This document shows, in pieces, positions 11,937 to 24,491 of a DNA stretch of 64,000 bases. The stretch is from Dioszegia crocea. Its lineage: Eukaryota; Basidiomycota; Tremellomycetes; Tremellales; Bulleribasidiaceae. Numbering within the stretch: the stretch's first letter is position 1; each line of letters begins with the position of its first letter. The position numbers and the translations under genes are program-made. The DNA lies in assembly GCA_001600615.1 (NCBI GenBank), contig BCKK01000007.1, forward strand, positions 272,655 to 336,654. Reading direction: 5' to 3'. The notes beneath the pieces are model-generated. The model was not told the DNA's origin and searched no databases. It worked only from the letters and a program-made list of their open reading frames with translations.

Positions 11937-13733
11937 ATGATTCTCTTTCAATCGACATCCATGTCAATCTCATCGCCACCCCTAGTCCGCCTAGCTAGGC
12001 GCCTATGTCCACGCTGTACCCGAGCCCTCCCTCCCCTCCGCCGCACATTCACCTCGAGTCCAACTGTCAAATCCTCACCTCCACCTCTCAGACTAGCTAT
12101 AATCGGTGCAGGCCCCTCAGGCTTCTATACAGCTTCCAGAGTTCTAAGCTCATTACCGCCCGACTCACCCTCTGGTCAAAATGTTGAGGTGCATATGTAT
12201 GAGCGACTACCCACGCCATACGGGCTTGTGCGGTATGGTGTTGCGCCAGATCACCCCGAGGTCAAGGTGGGTAGATGCTTTCTCAATCTATCTTCAATCT
12301 GGACTCTGTTGCTGATAGTTCAGAATTGTCAACATAAGTTTGACGATCTAGCTAAAGACTCTCGATTCAAATACTTTGGAAACGTCCTCATTACATCTCA
12401 ACCCTCTATCCCATCTCCCGATCCCACAACTATCAACTCCGCAACCCCACCTACGGCCTTATCATCCTATACCTACACACACGCCCTGACCCTCCCGCTC
12501 ACATCGCTAGTGCATCACTACAACGCTCTTCTCCTATCGTACGGTGCCTCTCTATCCAACCCTTTATCCTCTGTACCCGGCTCGTCATCCTCACCTTCGC
12601 CCTTATCTGGCGTCTTCCCCGCGTTAGCTTTGGTCGGGTGGTACAACGGTCATCCGGCATTTGCGGACTTGCCCGTCGATCTCAAAGGCGTAGAAGAGGT
12701 GGCGGTGGTGGGACAAGGAAATGTGGCATTGGATGTAGCTCGAATACTGCTGAAGAAGGCGGAAGACCTGTCGGGGACCGATATCCCCGATGAGATCCTA
12801 CATATCTTGTCTAAGAGCGATGTGAAGACTGTCAGGGCGGTAGGAAGGAGAGGACCGGCTCAAGTGGCGTTCACGACGAAGGAATTGCGGGAGATTGTCT
12901 CGATCCCTAATGTGGGCTACGAGGGGCTGAAGGGGACGATGATGGATGAGGCTAAAGTGGTAGCTAAGGGCGATAGGATGCGGACGAGGATATTGGGGTT
13001 GATGGAGAAGGATAATCAGTACTTGGGAGGGGAAAAGAGATTCATTTTGGACTTTTTGAAATCGCCTACTGCGTTCTTGGCGGGTGGGTCGGCAGGGACA
13101 GGGGATGGGAAGGTGGGACAGGTCGAATGGGCACTCAACGAGCTTACGTCGACTGCCGACAAGGGTGTGGTCGCGCGGCAGACTGGGGAGAAGGTGGTGA
13201 CGAGGGCAGATATGGTAGTGGAGAGTGTTGGTTATCGGTCTGAGCCACTGGGACCTATCGAAGAAGGAGGATGGAGTTTGCCTTTTGACAGAAGTAAGGG
13301 AAGGGTGAAGAATACGGGCGGGAGAGTGGTAGGGGAGGATGGGCAAGCTGTGAGTATTTTCTCGTGCTTTGTGAATAGGTGGATGGGAATAGTTGGCTGA
13401 CATGATTAGATTCCAGGGATATACGCAGCGGGATGGGTAGCCCGAGGACCCATCGGCGTGATCGCTTCAACAATGCACGATGCCTATTCGGTAGCGGATG
13501 ATTTACTCGCCGATCACTATTCGACAACTGCTCCATGGGTCAATAGCCCATTATCCCAATCACCAGAGTTGGGCCTTCCGGCTGAATTGGAGCAGGGGAT
13601 GAGGGAAGGGAAGGTTGTAGATTTGGAGATGTGGGGGAAGATTGATGAGGCTGAGAGAGCAAGAGGGAGGACGAGGGGGAAAGAGAGGGAAAAGTTCAGA
13701 AGAGTGGAAGATATGTTGGCTGTGTTATCTTGA
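11937..13733 (+). CDS. ARH1: Mitochondrial NADPH:adrenodoxin (ferredoxin) oxidoreductase
   Basis: This FAD enzyme passes electrons from NADPH to mitochondrial ferredoxin for Fe-S cluster and heme A synthesis. The N-terminal ~50 residues are Arg/Ser rich without acidic residues, as in a matrix presequence. Then follow the FAD-binding Rossmann motif LAIIGAGPSGFYTA, the family segment MYERLPTPYGLVRYGVAPDHPEVK, the NADPH-site motif VAVVGQGNVALDVARILL, and VRAVGRRGPAQVAFTTKELRE written across residues ~290-315. The C-terminal WVARGPIGVIA block binds FAD. Two introns are inferred (~12267-12322 and ~13349-13410). The start could also be the second Met at 11961. It converges on the next gene with about 110 bp between stops. 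Confidence 0.93.
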
Positions 13734-13841
13734 TCATGATATCGGCGATAATCGGATAGGGATAGTCAGACAAGATCACAACCATCTCATTCATAGGATC
13801 TATACATAGTCATTGTCCATATCAACACGTATAACGAGCCA

Positions 13842-15428
13842 TCATCTCCACGTTGCATTCCCTCCGCTAGTTTGCAATCCTCCTTCATGTCCGACTCCCT
13901 CACCCTCACCAGGGGGTACAAGCAATACCTCACTCCCTTCTTCCGACCAAACACCTTCGCTATCCCTCCGTATTGGCGGCGGCGGGGTAAGACCCCTCAT
14001 TGATGCATCTCCACCTGGACCGGCGTAGGCACTCTGTGGCCGACCTGAGGGTTCTTGCTGTGACAATCAGTACCCGGTCAAGATTTCCCATGGTTGACAT
14101 ATGGAAACTTACGCCTGGGTTCAGAAGAGCAGTCTTGGTCTGATACATGGACATAATACTTTGTCTATACGCCATCTGCAATATCAGCATTGGGTTCTAG
14201 CTCGAACTCAGCGAGACTTACTTGTTCATTCCAATACTGCTCCAATTTCCGCTGATTCTCATTCCTCGTTTTCCGATGAACGAACCATAATGTCGTTATG
14301 ACCCCAACAATCACTGAACGTCAGCCGGGATCCGAGACGAGGAGAAGTAAGGACATACACGCGACGATTCCAATCCCGATAAGAACATAAGCGTACACCG
14401 GCGCCCTAGTGGGCTCATCTGCCGCTTTCCCACACACATTGTTACCGTTACAATTGTAAGATAGGCACTCTTTGTTACCGGTACAAGCTGTCCCGACGGA
14501 TTTGGTGCGTAAACATTGTAAAGTCCCGCCATCGCAGTACAGGCTCGTGGCGCAACTGACAAATCAGCACGATTTCCCGATACCAGGCTAGAATGACTTA
14601 CTTGTCTCTTGAGACTATGATGGCGTATTCGGATCCTGAATCGGTGTAGGCTGTGTATCGGGTGTTGTCGTTGACGCAAGTTTGGCCTAGGGATACATTG
14701 GCATAACTAAAACCGTAAGCTTTTGGACTTCGTGGAAGATCTGGGAATAGCTTACTAGCATTTGAAGTCGAGGCAGATTGATCCATTCACGTTGAGATAG
14801 TTTGATAGATCCCTGTAGTTTGGCGCAGGTAGACACTGGTCTGCGTCTATCAGCGATTGCTCATGAGTGGAAGATATGCGTCAACTTGCCATCCCGGTCC
14901 TTCTGGCATGTACCGCCTGGGGGCACACTTTGCAGACAGGTATCGCCTTCATCTGGGCAGCTGAGAGTGTTAGTTAGATGCCCACAAGCAAGCAACTAAT
15001 GAGGAGGAAACTGACAATGAGCCCATGGGGCAGGTGGGCGGTAAGTTCTCAAACGCAATGTAATTGTAGCCATATGGGAACTGAGCATTTTAGCACTGGC
15101 CGCCAATACGCTGGCGTCGGAATAACACGCGTAGTCTCTATATGGAATGACTCACGACATCTTTGCGACAGCCTTTATAGGCGCAGGTGTTGTTTGTGGC
15201 GCAATACGTTTGGGCATCACAATCCGTCACTAGGTTAAAGGTGTTTTGATCATATCGCTGATTTGTCGTTCTGATCGTTAGCGAATGCATACAGGGAAGA
15301 TTTAAGGGAATCAGCACTCACGAGCACGCTTTACCCCACGCCGCCCCATGATCCCGCAATGGCGATGTCTGAGCGAGCGCAACACCCGCGGACAAAAGTC
15401 CTATCGAGGCGGTGAAGAAAGATCTCAT
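13842..15428 (-). CDS. Cysteine-rich type I membrane protein (receptor-like, unknown family)
   Basis: ATG 15428 opens a signal peptide (MRSFFTASIGLLSAGVALAQ). The spliced ectodomain of ~210 residues contains 20 cysteines, with short Cys-spaced blocks such as TDCDAQTYCATNNTC and QSVPPGGTC, and several N-x-T/S sites. One membrane helix follows (YAYVLIGIGIVALIVGVI, joined across an intron) with a basic stop-transfer RKTRNENQRK. The cytosolic tail of ~110 residues is Gly/Pro/Ser rich. About nine exons are inferred, including a GC-AG intron at 14847-14889. The stop is at 13842. The topology is seen directly. The family is not recognised; a cell-surface or plasma-membrane role is inference. The gene start faces HPC2 across ~800 bp. 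Confidence 0.75.
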
Positions 15429-16234
15429 GCTGAAGTGTATCTGCGCCTGCTCTAAAATCTCCGGGAGAGTTATATCACCGATGGAATCGTGCTGTAGGGA
15501 GAGGGTGAAAGTGGCTCGTCTATTATATGTGCCAGTGCGTGAAGGTCATGAATATAGTGAGGTTGGAGAAGGCGATGTTGCTGTGTCCATTAGCGTGCCT
15601 GAAATAGCACATGTGGTACCGCCTCTGTTTGACACCTCTCTTGCATTCTATGCAGCTCTATCATGCATGCATGTATGACTTTGATACTTCAAAGGTAGCT
15701 TCCTTGTAGTCCCAAGTCGATATTTGGCTGATAGGACAGAGATGAAAACAACCATGAGAGCGAGTACGAGGGAAGCAAGTTGACCCCCAAGTCATTACGG
15801 AAGGCTCTCCCTCTACGACGCGTGCCGGAGGGTGGCAAAGTGGCATGGTTTCGTGGCCAAATCCAAGGTGGGGTATGCCCCCTTCGAGATGGGTCTAGCG
15901 TGAAGTTATACATCAATCTAGAGTATAGAAACGGCCCCGACATCCTCTATCATCATATCATACTTGGACGGGACGATATGGAACCCAACCATCAAAGTCC
16001 GATAGGAAGTCCATCGTCGACCCGACCCCCAACCACCAATCTCACGCGCGGTTTCCCAAGCTCTGTAAGTCACGCGGAACCAGTCGGTTAGCACGGAAGA
16101 AGACGCGAGATTCCCCCTCTTTCCTCCCATCCGGCATAGCAACTATGGCCACAACCACCCTTCACACATTCCTCATTCCCACTTGTCCTTCTTCCTGAAA
16201 CCCTTCCATCCATCGTCCCTGCATATCGCCCATC
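15429..16234. other. Divergent promoter region
   Basis: 806 bp lie between the membrane-protein start and the HPC2 start. The open frames here have no defensible start or splice partners. The 60 bp before HPC2 are pyrimidine/CATC rich, typical of a fungal 5' leader. No RNA gene is recognised. Confidence 0.45.
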
Positions 16235-19200
16235 ATGCATACGACAGAGAGCTCACAAGCTATACAGGACAATGCATCCGGTCCCTCGTCATCCAACACG
16301 GCGCGTCAGCGATCATTCTCCCCCGTCAAGACCACAGGTCGAGGTCCCTCGGCCAGCCCATCCACCTCTAGCCGTGCACAAGCATTAGCTCTGCTATCGA
16401 ATGACTCGCCAACTTTGAACCTGCCCTCACCGTACAAGAGGCCCAGGGTCAGCGTGCCACCGTCTTCGCTCCCTCTCTCCAGCTTACCCCCTTCGTCCAT
16501 CCCCGTCTCGTCCTATACCGATGTCATCTCTCTTTCAGACACGGATGACGATTTCGAAATGACAGATGAAGTCAATGATGAGAATGCCAGGCCGGATGGA
16601 GAAGCTGGGCAAGGGGTGGAAGACCAGATGGAGATGGATGATGAAGATGAGGAGGTGGAGGAAGGAATGGAGCAAGTGGAGGGCGAGGGCGATAGCGAGG
16701 AGGATTTGGACGATGAAGACGATGAGGATGACGAGGATGATGAGGACGATGATGAGGATGATGCAAGGAGTGAAGATCTGGTATGTCGTCCTTGGCATAT
16801 GGAGGCATGAGCTCATTATTGCAGGAAGTGGAATTTATAAGTCAGAGACAAGGCTCTGGACCACCGAAGGAAGGAACAATCTTTGTCAAAGCCGAACCTG
16901 GAGAACCTGAAGCTGGACCCTCTACACTACCTGACGGTGCCGCTTCCGATCCATCCGCACCGGTCACGACCCTAATTGCCAAGAAGAAAAAGGTCCGAAT
17001 TATCCGGTCTCCATCTGAAGAACGTCCTCCTCCCCCTCCTCTCGATACGATCCGCCTGAGTCACGCACTCAATACGGACGGGACAACACTGGAGTGGAAT
17101 GTCTTGGCGTCGGCACAGGCTAAGGGGCTGGTGATGCGGAGATGGCAGGTGGATGCGCCAAATGTGGTGGTGAAGAAGGAAGTTAAATTGGAGAATGGGG
17201 ATGGGGATGCTANGCCGAAAGCGGGCTCGCCAAGTAAGAGCGGAGAGACGGCGGAGGAGAAGACAGCCAGGGAGTTGGATGAGAAGTACAATGGCGTGCC
17301 GAAGAAGAAGAAGCCTGTAAGTCTAAGACCCCATTTATTATCTGTGCAACGCTGACTAGTTAGAGCAAGAGGAAGCCGATCGACTACGACGTGACAGATT
17401 CATTCATTGACGATTCGGAATTACAGCAGGATGCTCCGACACATATGGCCAAAACAGTCAAGAAGGGGTTCTTTGTCGCGCAGGGTAAGGTGGAGGTGAT
17501 GGAGTGAGTCTTTCCATATCAGCGACATACGGTCGATGCTGACGGATACCTAGGGAAGAAGCGAAACCTGCAGCTAGGACCCGACCGAGCGTGGCGAAGA
17601 AACCTCGGTCGTCTCAGCCTGCAGCAGCAAAAGATGTCCGGCAGAGGAAGAGTCTTGCGCAACTCGTCAGGGAGACTGAAAGCAAGCAGTCAAAGACTGG
17701 AACTTCCATGACGCCCATCAAGATTGATTCGGACGATGAGGGTGATCCAGAGGCCATATCGCCATTCCAGCGTGAGTGAAGTCTTCCATCTGGAACGAGC
17801 AAGTCATGAAGGCTGATGAGCTAGGTTCACCCAGTCCCGCACTGCTCAGCCAGCAGGAAGAAGCAATTCTGAATTCACTCAAACCAGTCGACCCTACCGT
17901 ATGCAAAAACGCCCAAAAAGATCCTGCAGTGAGTGAATGGCTAGCAAGAAAGACAGCCCTGGCTGATTACTTAGCTTCGTCCACCCTGGCCAGATTTCCC
18001 AAAACCCGTCCGATTAGCTCTGGCCGAATTGCAGAGGATGAGTTTGGAGCGTGAGTGATGTCTATCTATACGAGGTGGAACCCGAATCTGACCCCGCATA
18101 GATCCAGTGGATCCAGAAACCAAAGCGAAATTCCCAGATATCCTCAAACCACCATTGGCGGACTGTGGGGTTGCAGCGTTCCGACATGGAATGTACAATC
18201 TGGGTGAAGGCGCAGATCCGAGCTTTTTCCAGGCTCTAACTTCTGTTTTGCCATACAATTCCTTTACTCTGACTGTAAGTTCCCCCTTAGTTCTTGGCCT
18301 TTTTACGTCTGGATCAATGTAGCTGATTGACAACAGAAACTCACGACAAAACTCATCTATGAGGACTATTGCGAGTTCCTAGACTCGTGCGAGAAGGCCG
18401 GTCTGGATCAATTGGCCAGGCTCATCAAGCGAGATGCGGGAGAATGGAAGAGCCGATATGCTACTTCGATGAAGGAGTACGAAGAGGGGAAGCGGAAGTG
18501 GGGTGAGTTGTCTCCGTTAGGGTGGGTGAAAGGTGCCTAGCTCATGGTTACAGAAGAAAATCACGGGGTTGGGTCTGGGGAACCGAATGGCCCTGGGGCG
18601 AGTTTACCGAATGCTACAGTATGTCCACTCTCTTTCTACTGGCCATATCCGCAATCTCTAACCCTCTCACTTGAATCCTTGCCACTAGAATCAGGCCGAA
18701 GCTGACAATACCGCAGAATACTACAACAGATTCATCCACCCTCGACCACCCAGACCGAGAAGATGGAGAAGAGCAACCGTTACCACAGCTCGATGGCGAA
18801 TGCCCCAAAGAACCCGCCAAGAAGTTCTCATGGACCACGGAGATGCGTGATGTATTTGAGCAGCTATTGGATAACCTCGCGGATGGCGTCGAGCTCAATG
18901 CTAAAGCCGAGTAAGTCTCCCATGCCTTCTTTCATGGAGTAGCAGGCTGACGATTTTCGTAGGGAATACAGACTCTCGGGATTTAGAACAGGCAAAGAAT
19001 GGACAGAGTCGTCTCTTCGGCTTGCGTTATATAAACGGGTGAGAGACCAAACGTTTTCGTACAACAGCGAACTCGAGCTAAATCCGCAGATCATTGACCT
19101 GTTCCCTGAAGGTACCATGACGTCGACAATGGTTTCGGGTCAGAGTGAGTCTTTCAAGCGTTTTATGCATGGTATTCGGGGCTGATGTGAAAGTGAGCCG

Positions 19201-19267
19201 AATCAGGGCACAGAAGAAGAAATTACAGACGAATGCGGGTAAGCTAGCGGCGGAGCCGGCGGCGTGA
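16235..19267 (+). CDS. HPC2: HIR histone-chaperone complex subunit HPC2 / ubinuclein
   Basis: HPC2/ubinuclein proteins bind histone H3 through the HUN domain and act in replication-independent nucleosome assembly. After a Ser/Pro-rich N-terminus (MHTTESSQAIQDN) there is a long Asp/Glu run (about 16600-16770). The HUN domain is encoded around 17380-17500: KPIDYDVTDSFIDDSEL followed by a KKGFFVAQGKVEV segment. Downstream, FSWTTEMRDVFEQLLDNLAD with the following residues to FPEGTMTS forms the ubinuclein middle domain; its frame requires the intron acceptor just before 18719. The gene has about ten introns and ends with TGA 19265-19267. One unresolved base (N) sits at 17213 inside a Lys/Gly-rich linker and leaves one residue unknown. 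The protein is nuclear. Confidence 0.9.
17213..17213. other. Ambiguous base (N)
   Basis: The only non-ACGT character noticed in the window. It lies in an HPC2 exon in a linker between charged residues, so it does not affect the domain call. Confidence 0.95.
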
Positions 19268-20479
19268 GATGAGCGATGGGCGCCGGCGGGACGGTATGGG
19301 TCTTCTCTTTGAGGTTTATGCTGTGGGCTGTGTGAAGGGACTGGACTTTGAGCTTTTGTTTATAGTTCCAGTAAGCCATCTAGTGTGTATAATACATAGC
19401 TTTCAAGGCATGCGATATCACTGTACAGCCATTCTTACTCCCCACTCTTCCCCACTCTTGCCGGATAAACTGTTAAATACCGCCAAACCTTAATCGCCTT
19501 ATCCGAACGACGGATCGTTCGAGCCAAAAACAACTCCAATTTCCAGCTCTGACAACCGCCCATCTAAGTGCTCTAAGCTCCTCTCGCCTACTGAGCCCAA
19601 CATACACCCCAAGATGCTCATTTGGCTCATTACGAAATACTGGGACGAAGCGCGAATAAAGCGCGAAGCTGCCAATCCTCGAAATCGAGATCCGGGGCCG
19701 AGGCGGAGTATATGGCAGAAGCTGGGGTTACAGAGGGGGTGACGCGCAGTCGACGTTGAAGAAGAGTGAAGAGAGTGTAAGATAGGACGAGAGAGAGAGG
19801 TGAGATTTCTAGCTCCTCATTCATACTACAAGGCGACCCAATCTGACTTTTTCAGGTCGTCATAGACTCGGTTCGGGCCCATCATGTATTATATCCATCT
19901 TCGTGCTTCTTAAGGATTGTTGTCAGGTGTAAGCTGTACCGCCAGGGTGATCGGAGAGACAAGAGCTGATATTGCGAAGTCCTCTTGTATCATTCATTCC
20001 CCATTGTAAAAATCCCGGCTTGGCTGGTCTTGCTCCCGAAGCAAATGTATATCCGCTGTTCTCCTACCGGTCCACAAAGCCTGCCTCACCCTCTTCCCCA
20101 TTGGAAGAGAAGGGCGACTCATATATCGTCTTTGGCCATTCTTAAAAGCCGGCGAATCGCAACTGTGGTTTCATCAACATTACGCCTCGTTCCCGCCCCG
20201 TCTTTATCCTCAAACACGGTGTTTCACTGTCCGCATTGACGCTATACAGAGCTATAGAACATGGTGGACTAGGCTTGACTGGTGTAGCCAAACAGGACAA
20301 CCCGCCTCGGGCTTACCGAGCGATGTTTGTCTGAACCTCAGACACGGTTGGGAGAAACAAAGGTAACTATCAAACCAAACAATTCTGCAGATCTCTCACC
20401 TTTTTTCAACCTTCTTCTCATAACTTTACCTCCATACTTCACTCTTCGCTATTTCTCCCTTTTCTCAACTCACACCACC
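19268..20479. other. Intergenic region, ~1.2 kb
   Basis: This stretch lies between HPC2 and the next plus-strand gene. It includes a possible microprotein frame (19614-19742, listed separately). The last 100 bp are T/C rich (CCTTTTTTCAACCTTC), consistent with the promoter and 5' UTR of the following gene. No RNA gene is recognised. Confidence 0.45.
19614..19742 (+). CDS. Candidate microprotein, 42 residues
   Basis: An ATG in good context (CCCAAGATG, A at -3) opens a short frame beginning MLIWLITKYWDEARIKREAA and ending in WQKLGLQRG, stop TGA 19740-19742. The amphipathic Trp-rich start and strongly basic C-terminal half look non-random and resemble small mitochondrial or membrane-associated fungal proteins, but no family is recognised. 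It is preceded by a pyrimidine-rich stretch. It could equally be a 5' exon of a transcript I cannot resolve, or chance. Confidence 0.3.
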   Translation: MLIWLITKYWDEARIKREAANPRNRDPGPRRSIWQKLGLQRG

Positions 20480-23400
20480 ATGGCGCCCTTATTCAGCTCA
20501 ATGACTATCTCAAACGACGCTCCGACCTCCCCTAAACGGCGTAACCGTCTCCTTGGCCGACCATCCTTCTTCTCCCGTCCGTCCGTCAGTAGCACAACGA
20601 GCTCTACAACTCTGAACCCTCTCGATTCCCATCCATTACCCAACTACGCTCCTTCCCTTCCTCCCAAAGACCCCCTCCCGCTCGGCACAAGCAAAAGCAT
20701 CGATATTGCAGCTTTCCTCTCTTCCCGCCCTTCCCAATCCCTCCCTACACCAGACGACGATAGTGCCGAACAGCTCAAGGTGTCTCTCCTCCCTTCGGCA
20801 CTGAGCAACTCTTCCCTAGGTCCTTCATCCGCTCCCAATGGCCCTACACCCAGCACAAGCCTTGGTGGAATTAGCGCTTCCACAAGCCGTAATACCGTCT
20901 TACCCGCTAGTCACCCCATCCTCACTAGCTCAGGATCAACTTTCCTCCCTCCTTCCCTCGCCCTCGGATTCGAATTGCAGGAGACTGAAAATGGTAAGGC
21001 CTTGCCGACACTTGCGTCAGCTATCAAATTGCCTTCTCCTGCTCGGCCAGAAGGAGTGTCGGTGGGCGAGAAGACAGGAGTGGAAAGTGTCATTACGCGG
21101 AAACCTGTACCTGGATTATCACAGAGTGATATTCAAGCCAACACTACCCTACCTGCTCCAACCTATATCCCTATATCTTCCGCGCCCGCTCCGACATCCA
21201 CACTCCCCCGCTCAACATCCGGTACTTCCATCTTCGGCTCGACTCGACTGGGCCGAATCACTTCGCGATCTTCAGTCCTGAAGAACACATCGGAAGAGAC
21301 CAGTAAACAAGGCGCGGGAATGAGTCTTGGGAGGCGAATCAGTCGTCGATTGAGTATAGACCATATCCGGCCTATGTTCAATGGGGGTTCTACCAAACGG
21401 AGGATGGCCCTAGGTAATGGTGGGCAGGAAGGGGGAAAGATGGATATTCAACGTTGGGTGCAAGGGGCGGTATCGGGGGTAGAAGCTGGCGAGGCACCTC
21501 CGATCATACCAGCGACAACGACGGCGACGGCGATGGCGACAGGGACTGGAGACGGAGGGGAAAGATCAGAGAAGGACACTCAAGTCAAAGCGAAAGAACG
21601 CCTAGTTCTGCCCGGTATCAGAACTTGGCGATCGAAATTCTCATCGTCCAAGATCCCTCCTCCCTCAAAACCAAAACAGGCGGCTGGTTCCGGTACGAGC
21701 TATACCGAGTCTGTCCGAAGTCAACGCCTGGATTCATGGGTAGATGTAGGGTCGGTCCGGTCGAACTTCAGTGGATATGCCGGCGGGCAGGGTCAGCAGG
21801 GTACGTCGAGAGGTTTGGCAGGTGCTTTGAGGCGGATGGAAGGGGTGGATAGTCCCGCAACGATCAGTGTTGTAGAGGCGTCCGAATCAGCAGATGTCGG
21901 TAAGTTCTCCTTTTCCTCTCTTCCCTCGGATGGACGCTGATTGTTTAGCGGTCGAACCTCCTATCGTCTCGCCTCCAACTATCACCCTCCCCTCCACCCG
22001 TATCCGAGAAGCTGAGCCTGGAACCAACTCTCCCCTAGACCCCTCTGCCCAACGCTCCGCCGCGCTCCTCAACTCACTCCTCGCTCGTCCATCCGACGAA
22101 GCCATCGCGGCTGCCCATCTTCCCCCTACCACATCATCCACCCGCACTACGCCGGGCTTCCCAACTTCTATATCGGCGTCTTCTCTCGCACCGCCTACCT
22201 CCCTCATGTCCCCTGCAGCAGACGACAAGTCGCTACTTGAGCCTATGCGCTCACCCCCACCCGAGTTGCCTATTCCCGGCCGGACAGCGGTGGGGGTGAT
22301 TACTGAGGCTGAGGAAATCGTCAGAGAGGTCCGATCGGTAGCGGCGATCCCGACGGTTCCGGCGGGCGATAACGAGCTTGAATCAAACCCCACCGTCAAT
22401 CCTGGGCAATTCGAAGATGCCCCTTCTCCCCTACACCCATCAGTCTCCAGATCATCCCTTGCCCACCCCGAATCCGGCCTTTCATTCCATACCGCCCAAT
22501 CCTCCGAACATACCGAGACCGAAGCTGTCGAAACCATCATTACCCTCCCATCCTCTCAAAGCAAATCAGCAATATCCACTTCGAGCCTCATTGAGCGAAC
22601 AGAGAGGGAGCAAGGCGAAGGATGGTGGTCTGCACCTCGGATCCGACCAGAGACTATCGTACCAGGCGGAGCTGTCACTCGATCGACGTTCATAACTGGT
22701 CCCCGGTCCTCACTCGATAGTGGGAACGGATCACCCGTCAGACCACGTAAATCCGAAGATCGAAGACGACAATCCACTTCAATCATCTTTGATAGTGGTC
22801 GTCGACCCGTAGCGTCCGCTGTGGCAAAATTCGAATCTGCCAATAATATACCCAATTCACCTCGACGCAGTATCCTCCGTCCGTCCAAGCTCCAATTCGC
22901 CGATGCGGATGAGAGTGTCGATGGTGATTGTGGTGGGGATGTTGAGACGCCTACTCGCTCCACCGCAGTCTCGCGGCGTGTGAAGGTTTCAACAACGAAT
23001 GAGGTTCGGGCGGTCTCGCCTGTTACGAGCAACAGAACTCGGCATCGTCGAGATTCCACGACCGACTCATTCTCAAAACTCTTCTTCGCTCCCCTTCCCG
23101 CGCCGGGAATCATCGGTGCGTCTCCCTCGGCGGGCAGGCCAGACGAAGTGACGCGCCTGCGGGAAAGACATGCGCTGGAGCTGGACGCATTGGTGTCGGC
23201 ATTGACAGCTGCCAAGGCGGAGAATGACGAATTGAGGGGATATGCGACGAGAGCGGTCAAGGCGTTGGAGGAGGAGACTGCATTGAGAAAACATGCGCAA
23301 AAGATGATAGAGTTGTTGGAAGCGAGACTGGAAGGTTTGATGGGAAGTAAGCAGGATTTAGAATTCCGACCTGAGTTGAGCTGTGAGTCAATCGGTTTCC

Positions 23401-23616
23401 TTGAGATTGAGATCGGAGCTGATAAGGCCAGCAATAAGATTGACTCAACCCGGATCTGTCAGTCGTCGTACGAGCAGAATGCTCGAGGAGGCTTCGTTTG
23501 ACTCCTCGCCATCTAGGCGGCTCAGGCGGGGTTGCACACGATCGACAGATGTCCATATGAACGCGGATGAGTTTGGGCGATTGGAGGGGTCAGAGTCAAA
23601 TTTGGCGAGGCGGTAG
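20480..23616 (+). CDS. Large Ser/Pro-rich disordered protein with C-terminal coiled coil
   Basis: The start ATG 20480 is in a near-ideal context (CACCACCATGG). Exon 1 runs to ~21899, an intron follows (GTAAGT to TTTAG, ~21900-21949), then a long second exon and a small third exon after the intron ~23382-23430, ending at 23616. The ~1000-residue product is dominated by Ser, Pro, Thr and charged residues. A basic segment near 21240-21400 (LGRRISRRLSIDHIRP) and one near 22750 are reminiscent of phosphorylated regulatory regions. A coiled coil lies at about 23140-23350 (RLRERHALELDALVSAL, then KAENDELRGYATRAVKALEE). No catalytic domain is seen. A scaffold or cell-polarity role is possible but not shown. 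Confidence 0.75.
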
Positions 23617-23840
23617 GAGGGGACAAGGCGTTACAGTGAGATTGATATCCGAGAAGATCATGTATGTTGTTAGCTCTGGATACTGCTCCCCATCTCAGCG
23701 TTCAGCCTTTTCTGTATTTGTCGCTGTTGAGATGGGTGTAGAATCGCATCGCACCTCCGACCATGGCGCTCTGAGACCTCAGACCTCCGCATCGCTCAGC
23801 CATACCCCCATTCCTTCATCCGAGTTTCTGCTTCTTCTTC

Positions 23841-24491
23841 TTATAGCGCCTTAACTTCCACCTGAATCCTCTTTCCATTCCCTTGTGCCCTTCTCCACAA
23901 TTGCCCATATCGACCCATACCCGCCTGTTCTGTTCGATAAGATTGAGCGGCGTGAAGAGCATAAGGAGATTCAGTACGGATCACCTGTGTCGTCAGTATC
24001 CATCCTAGTACATTGTAACCGAACAGAGCAACGGGCAACGTACAGATCCTATACTCATAAAGAACCCGAATGTCGCGGCTGAAGAAAGCATATATTGACT
24101 GAGTGTGGCAACTACGCCTCTTGGTCCTGGACCGCCACTGCGTATATCAGCTTTGCGTGTCTTGATCTCCATTTGGGGTACAACAAGCCACAAGGTAGAG
24201 AACGACTAAGCGGGTAGTGGAACTCACCGCATGATTGAGAATGAACCAAAGATGAATCCGATTGTAAGTCCCACACCGGCTGGTTTGTTTAGCAACCTCA
24301 TCATTCATCCTCATACAATAAAGATTGTGTAATAGATGACTGTGGACTTACTACCCATGACTGCACCCATCTTCACTAAGAGGCCATTAGCCAAAATCCA
24401 TCACACCGGATATCACAGTCCGGATGAAGGACAGGGACTCACTCTTGTCAATCGTCGACCCGCCCGCGGTCGTAGCTGGAGGGGGAGGCAT
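23841..24491 (-). CDS. MGR2: Mitochondrial TIM23-complex subunit Mgr2 / Romo1
   Basis: This small inner-membrane protein lines the TIM23 channel and controls lateral release of preproteins. Five short exons are inferred from ATG 24491 ([15 protein letters not shown]). The spliced core is MGAVMG, then [17 protein letters not shown], then [20 protein letters not shown], then [14 protein letters not shown]. This reproduces the two GxxxG-rich membrane helices and the intervening RGG.GPRG loop that define Mgr2/Romo1. The basic C-terminal tail ends KVEVKAL, stop at 23841. The length of ~115 residues fits the yeast protein. The gene converges on the coiled-coil protein gene with 224 bp between stops. 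Confidence 0.9.

Noticed and set aside
12798..13536. Minus-strand frames across ARH1
   Set aside because: They are antisense to conserved FAD/NADPH-binding exons; composition is Arg/Pro/Ser noise.
16535..16816. Minus-strand Ile/Leu/His-rich frame opposite the HPC2 acidic run
   Set aside because: It is the antisense of a GATGAC/GAGGAT microsatellite, with no independent coding signal.
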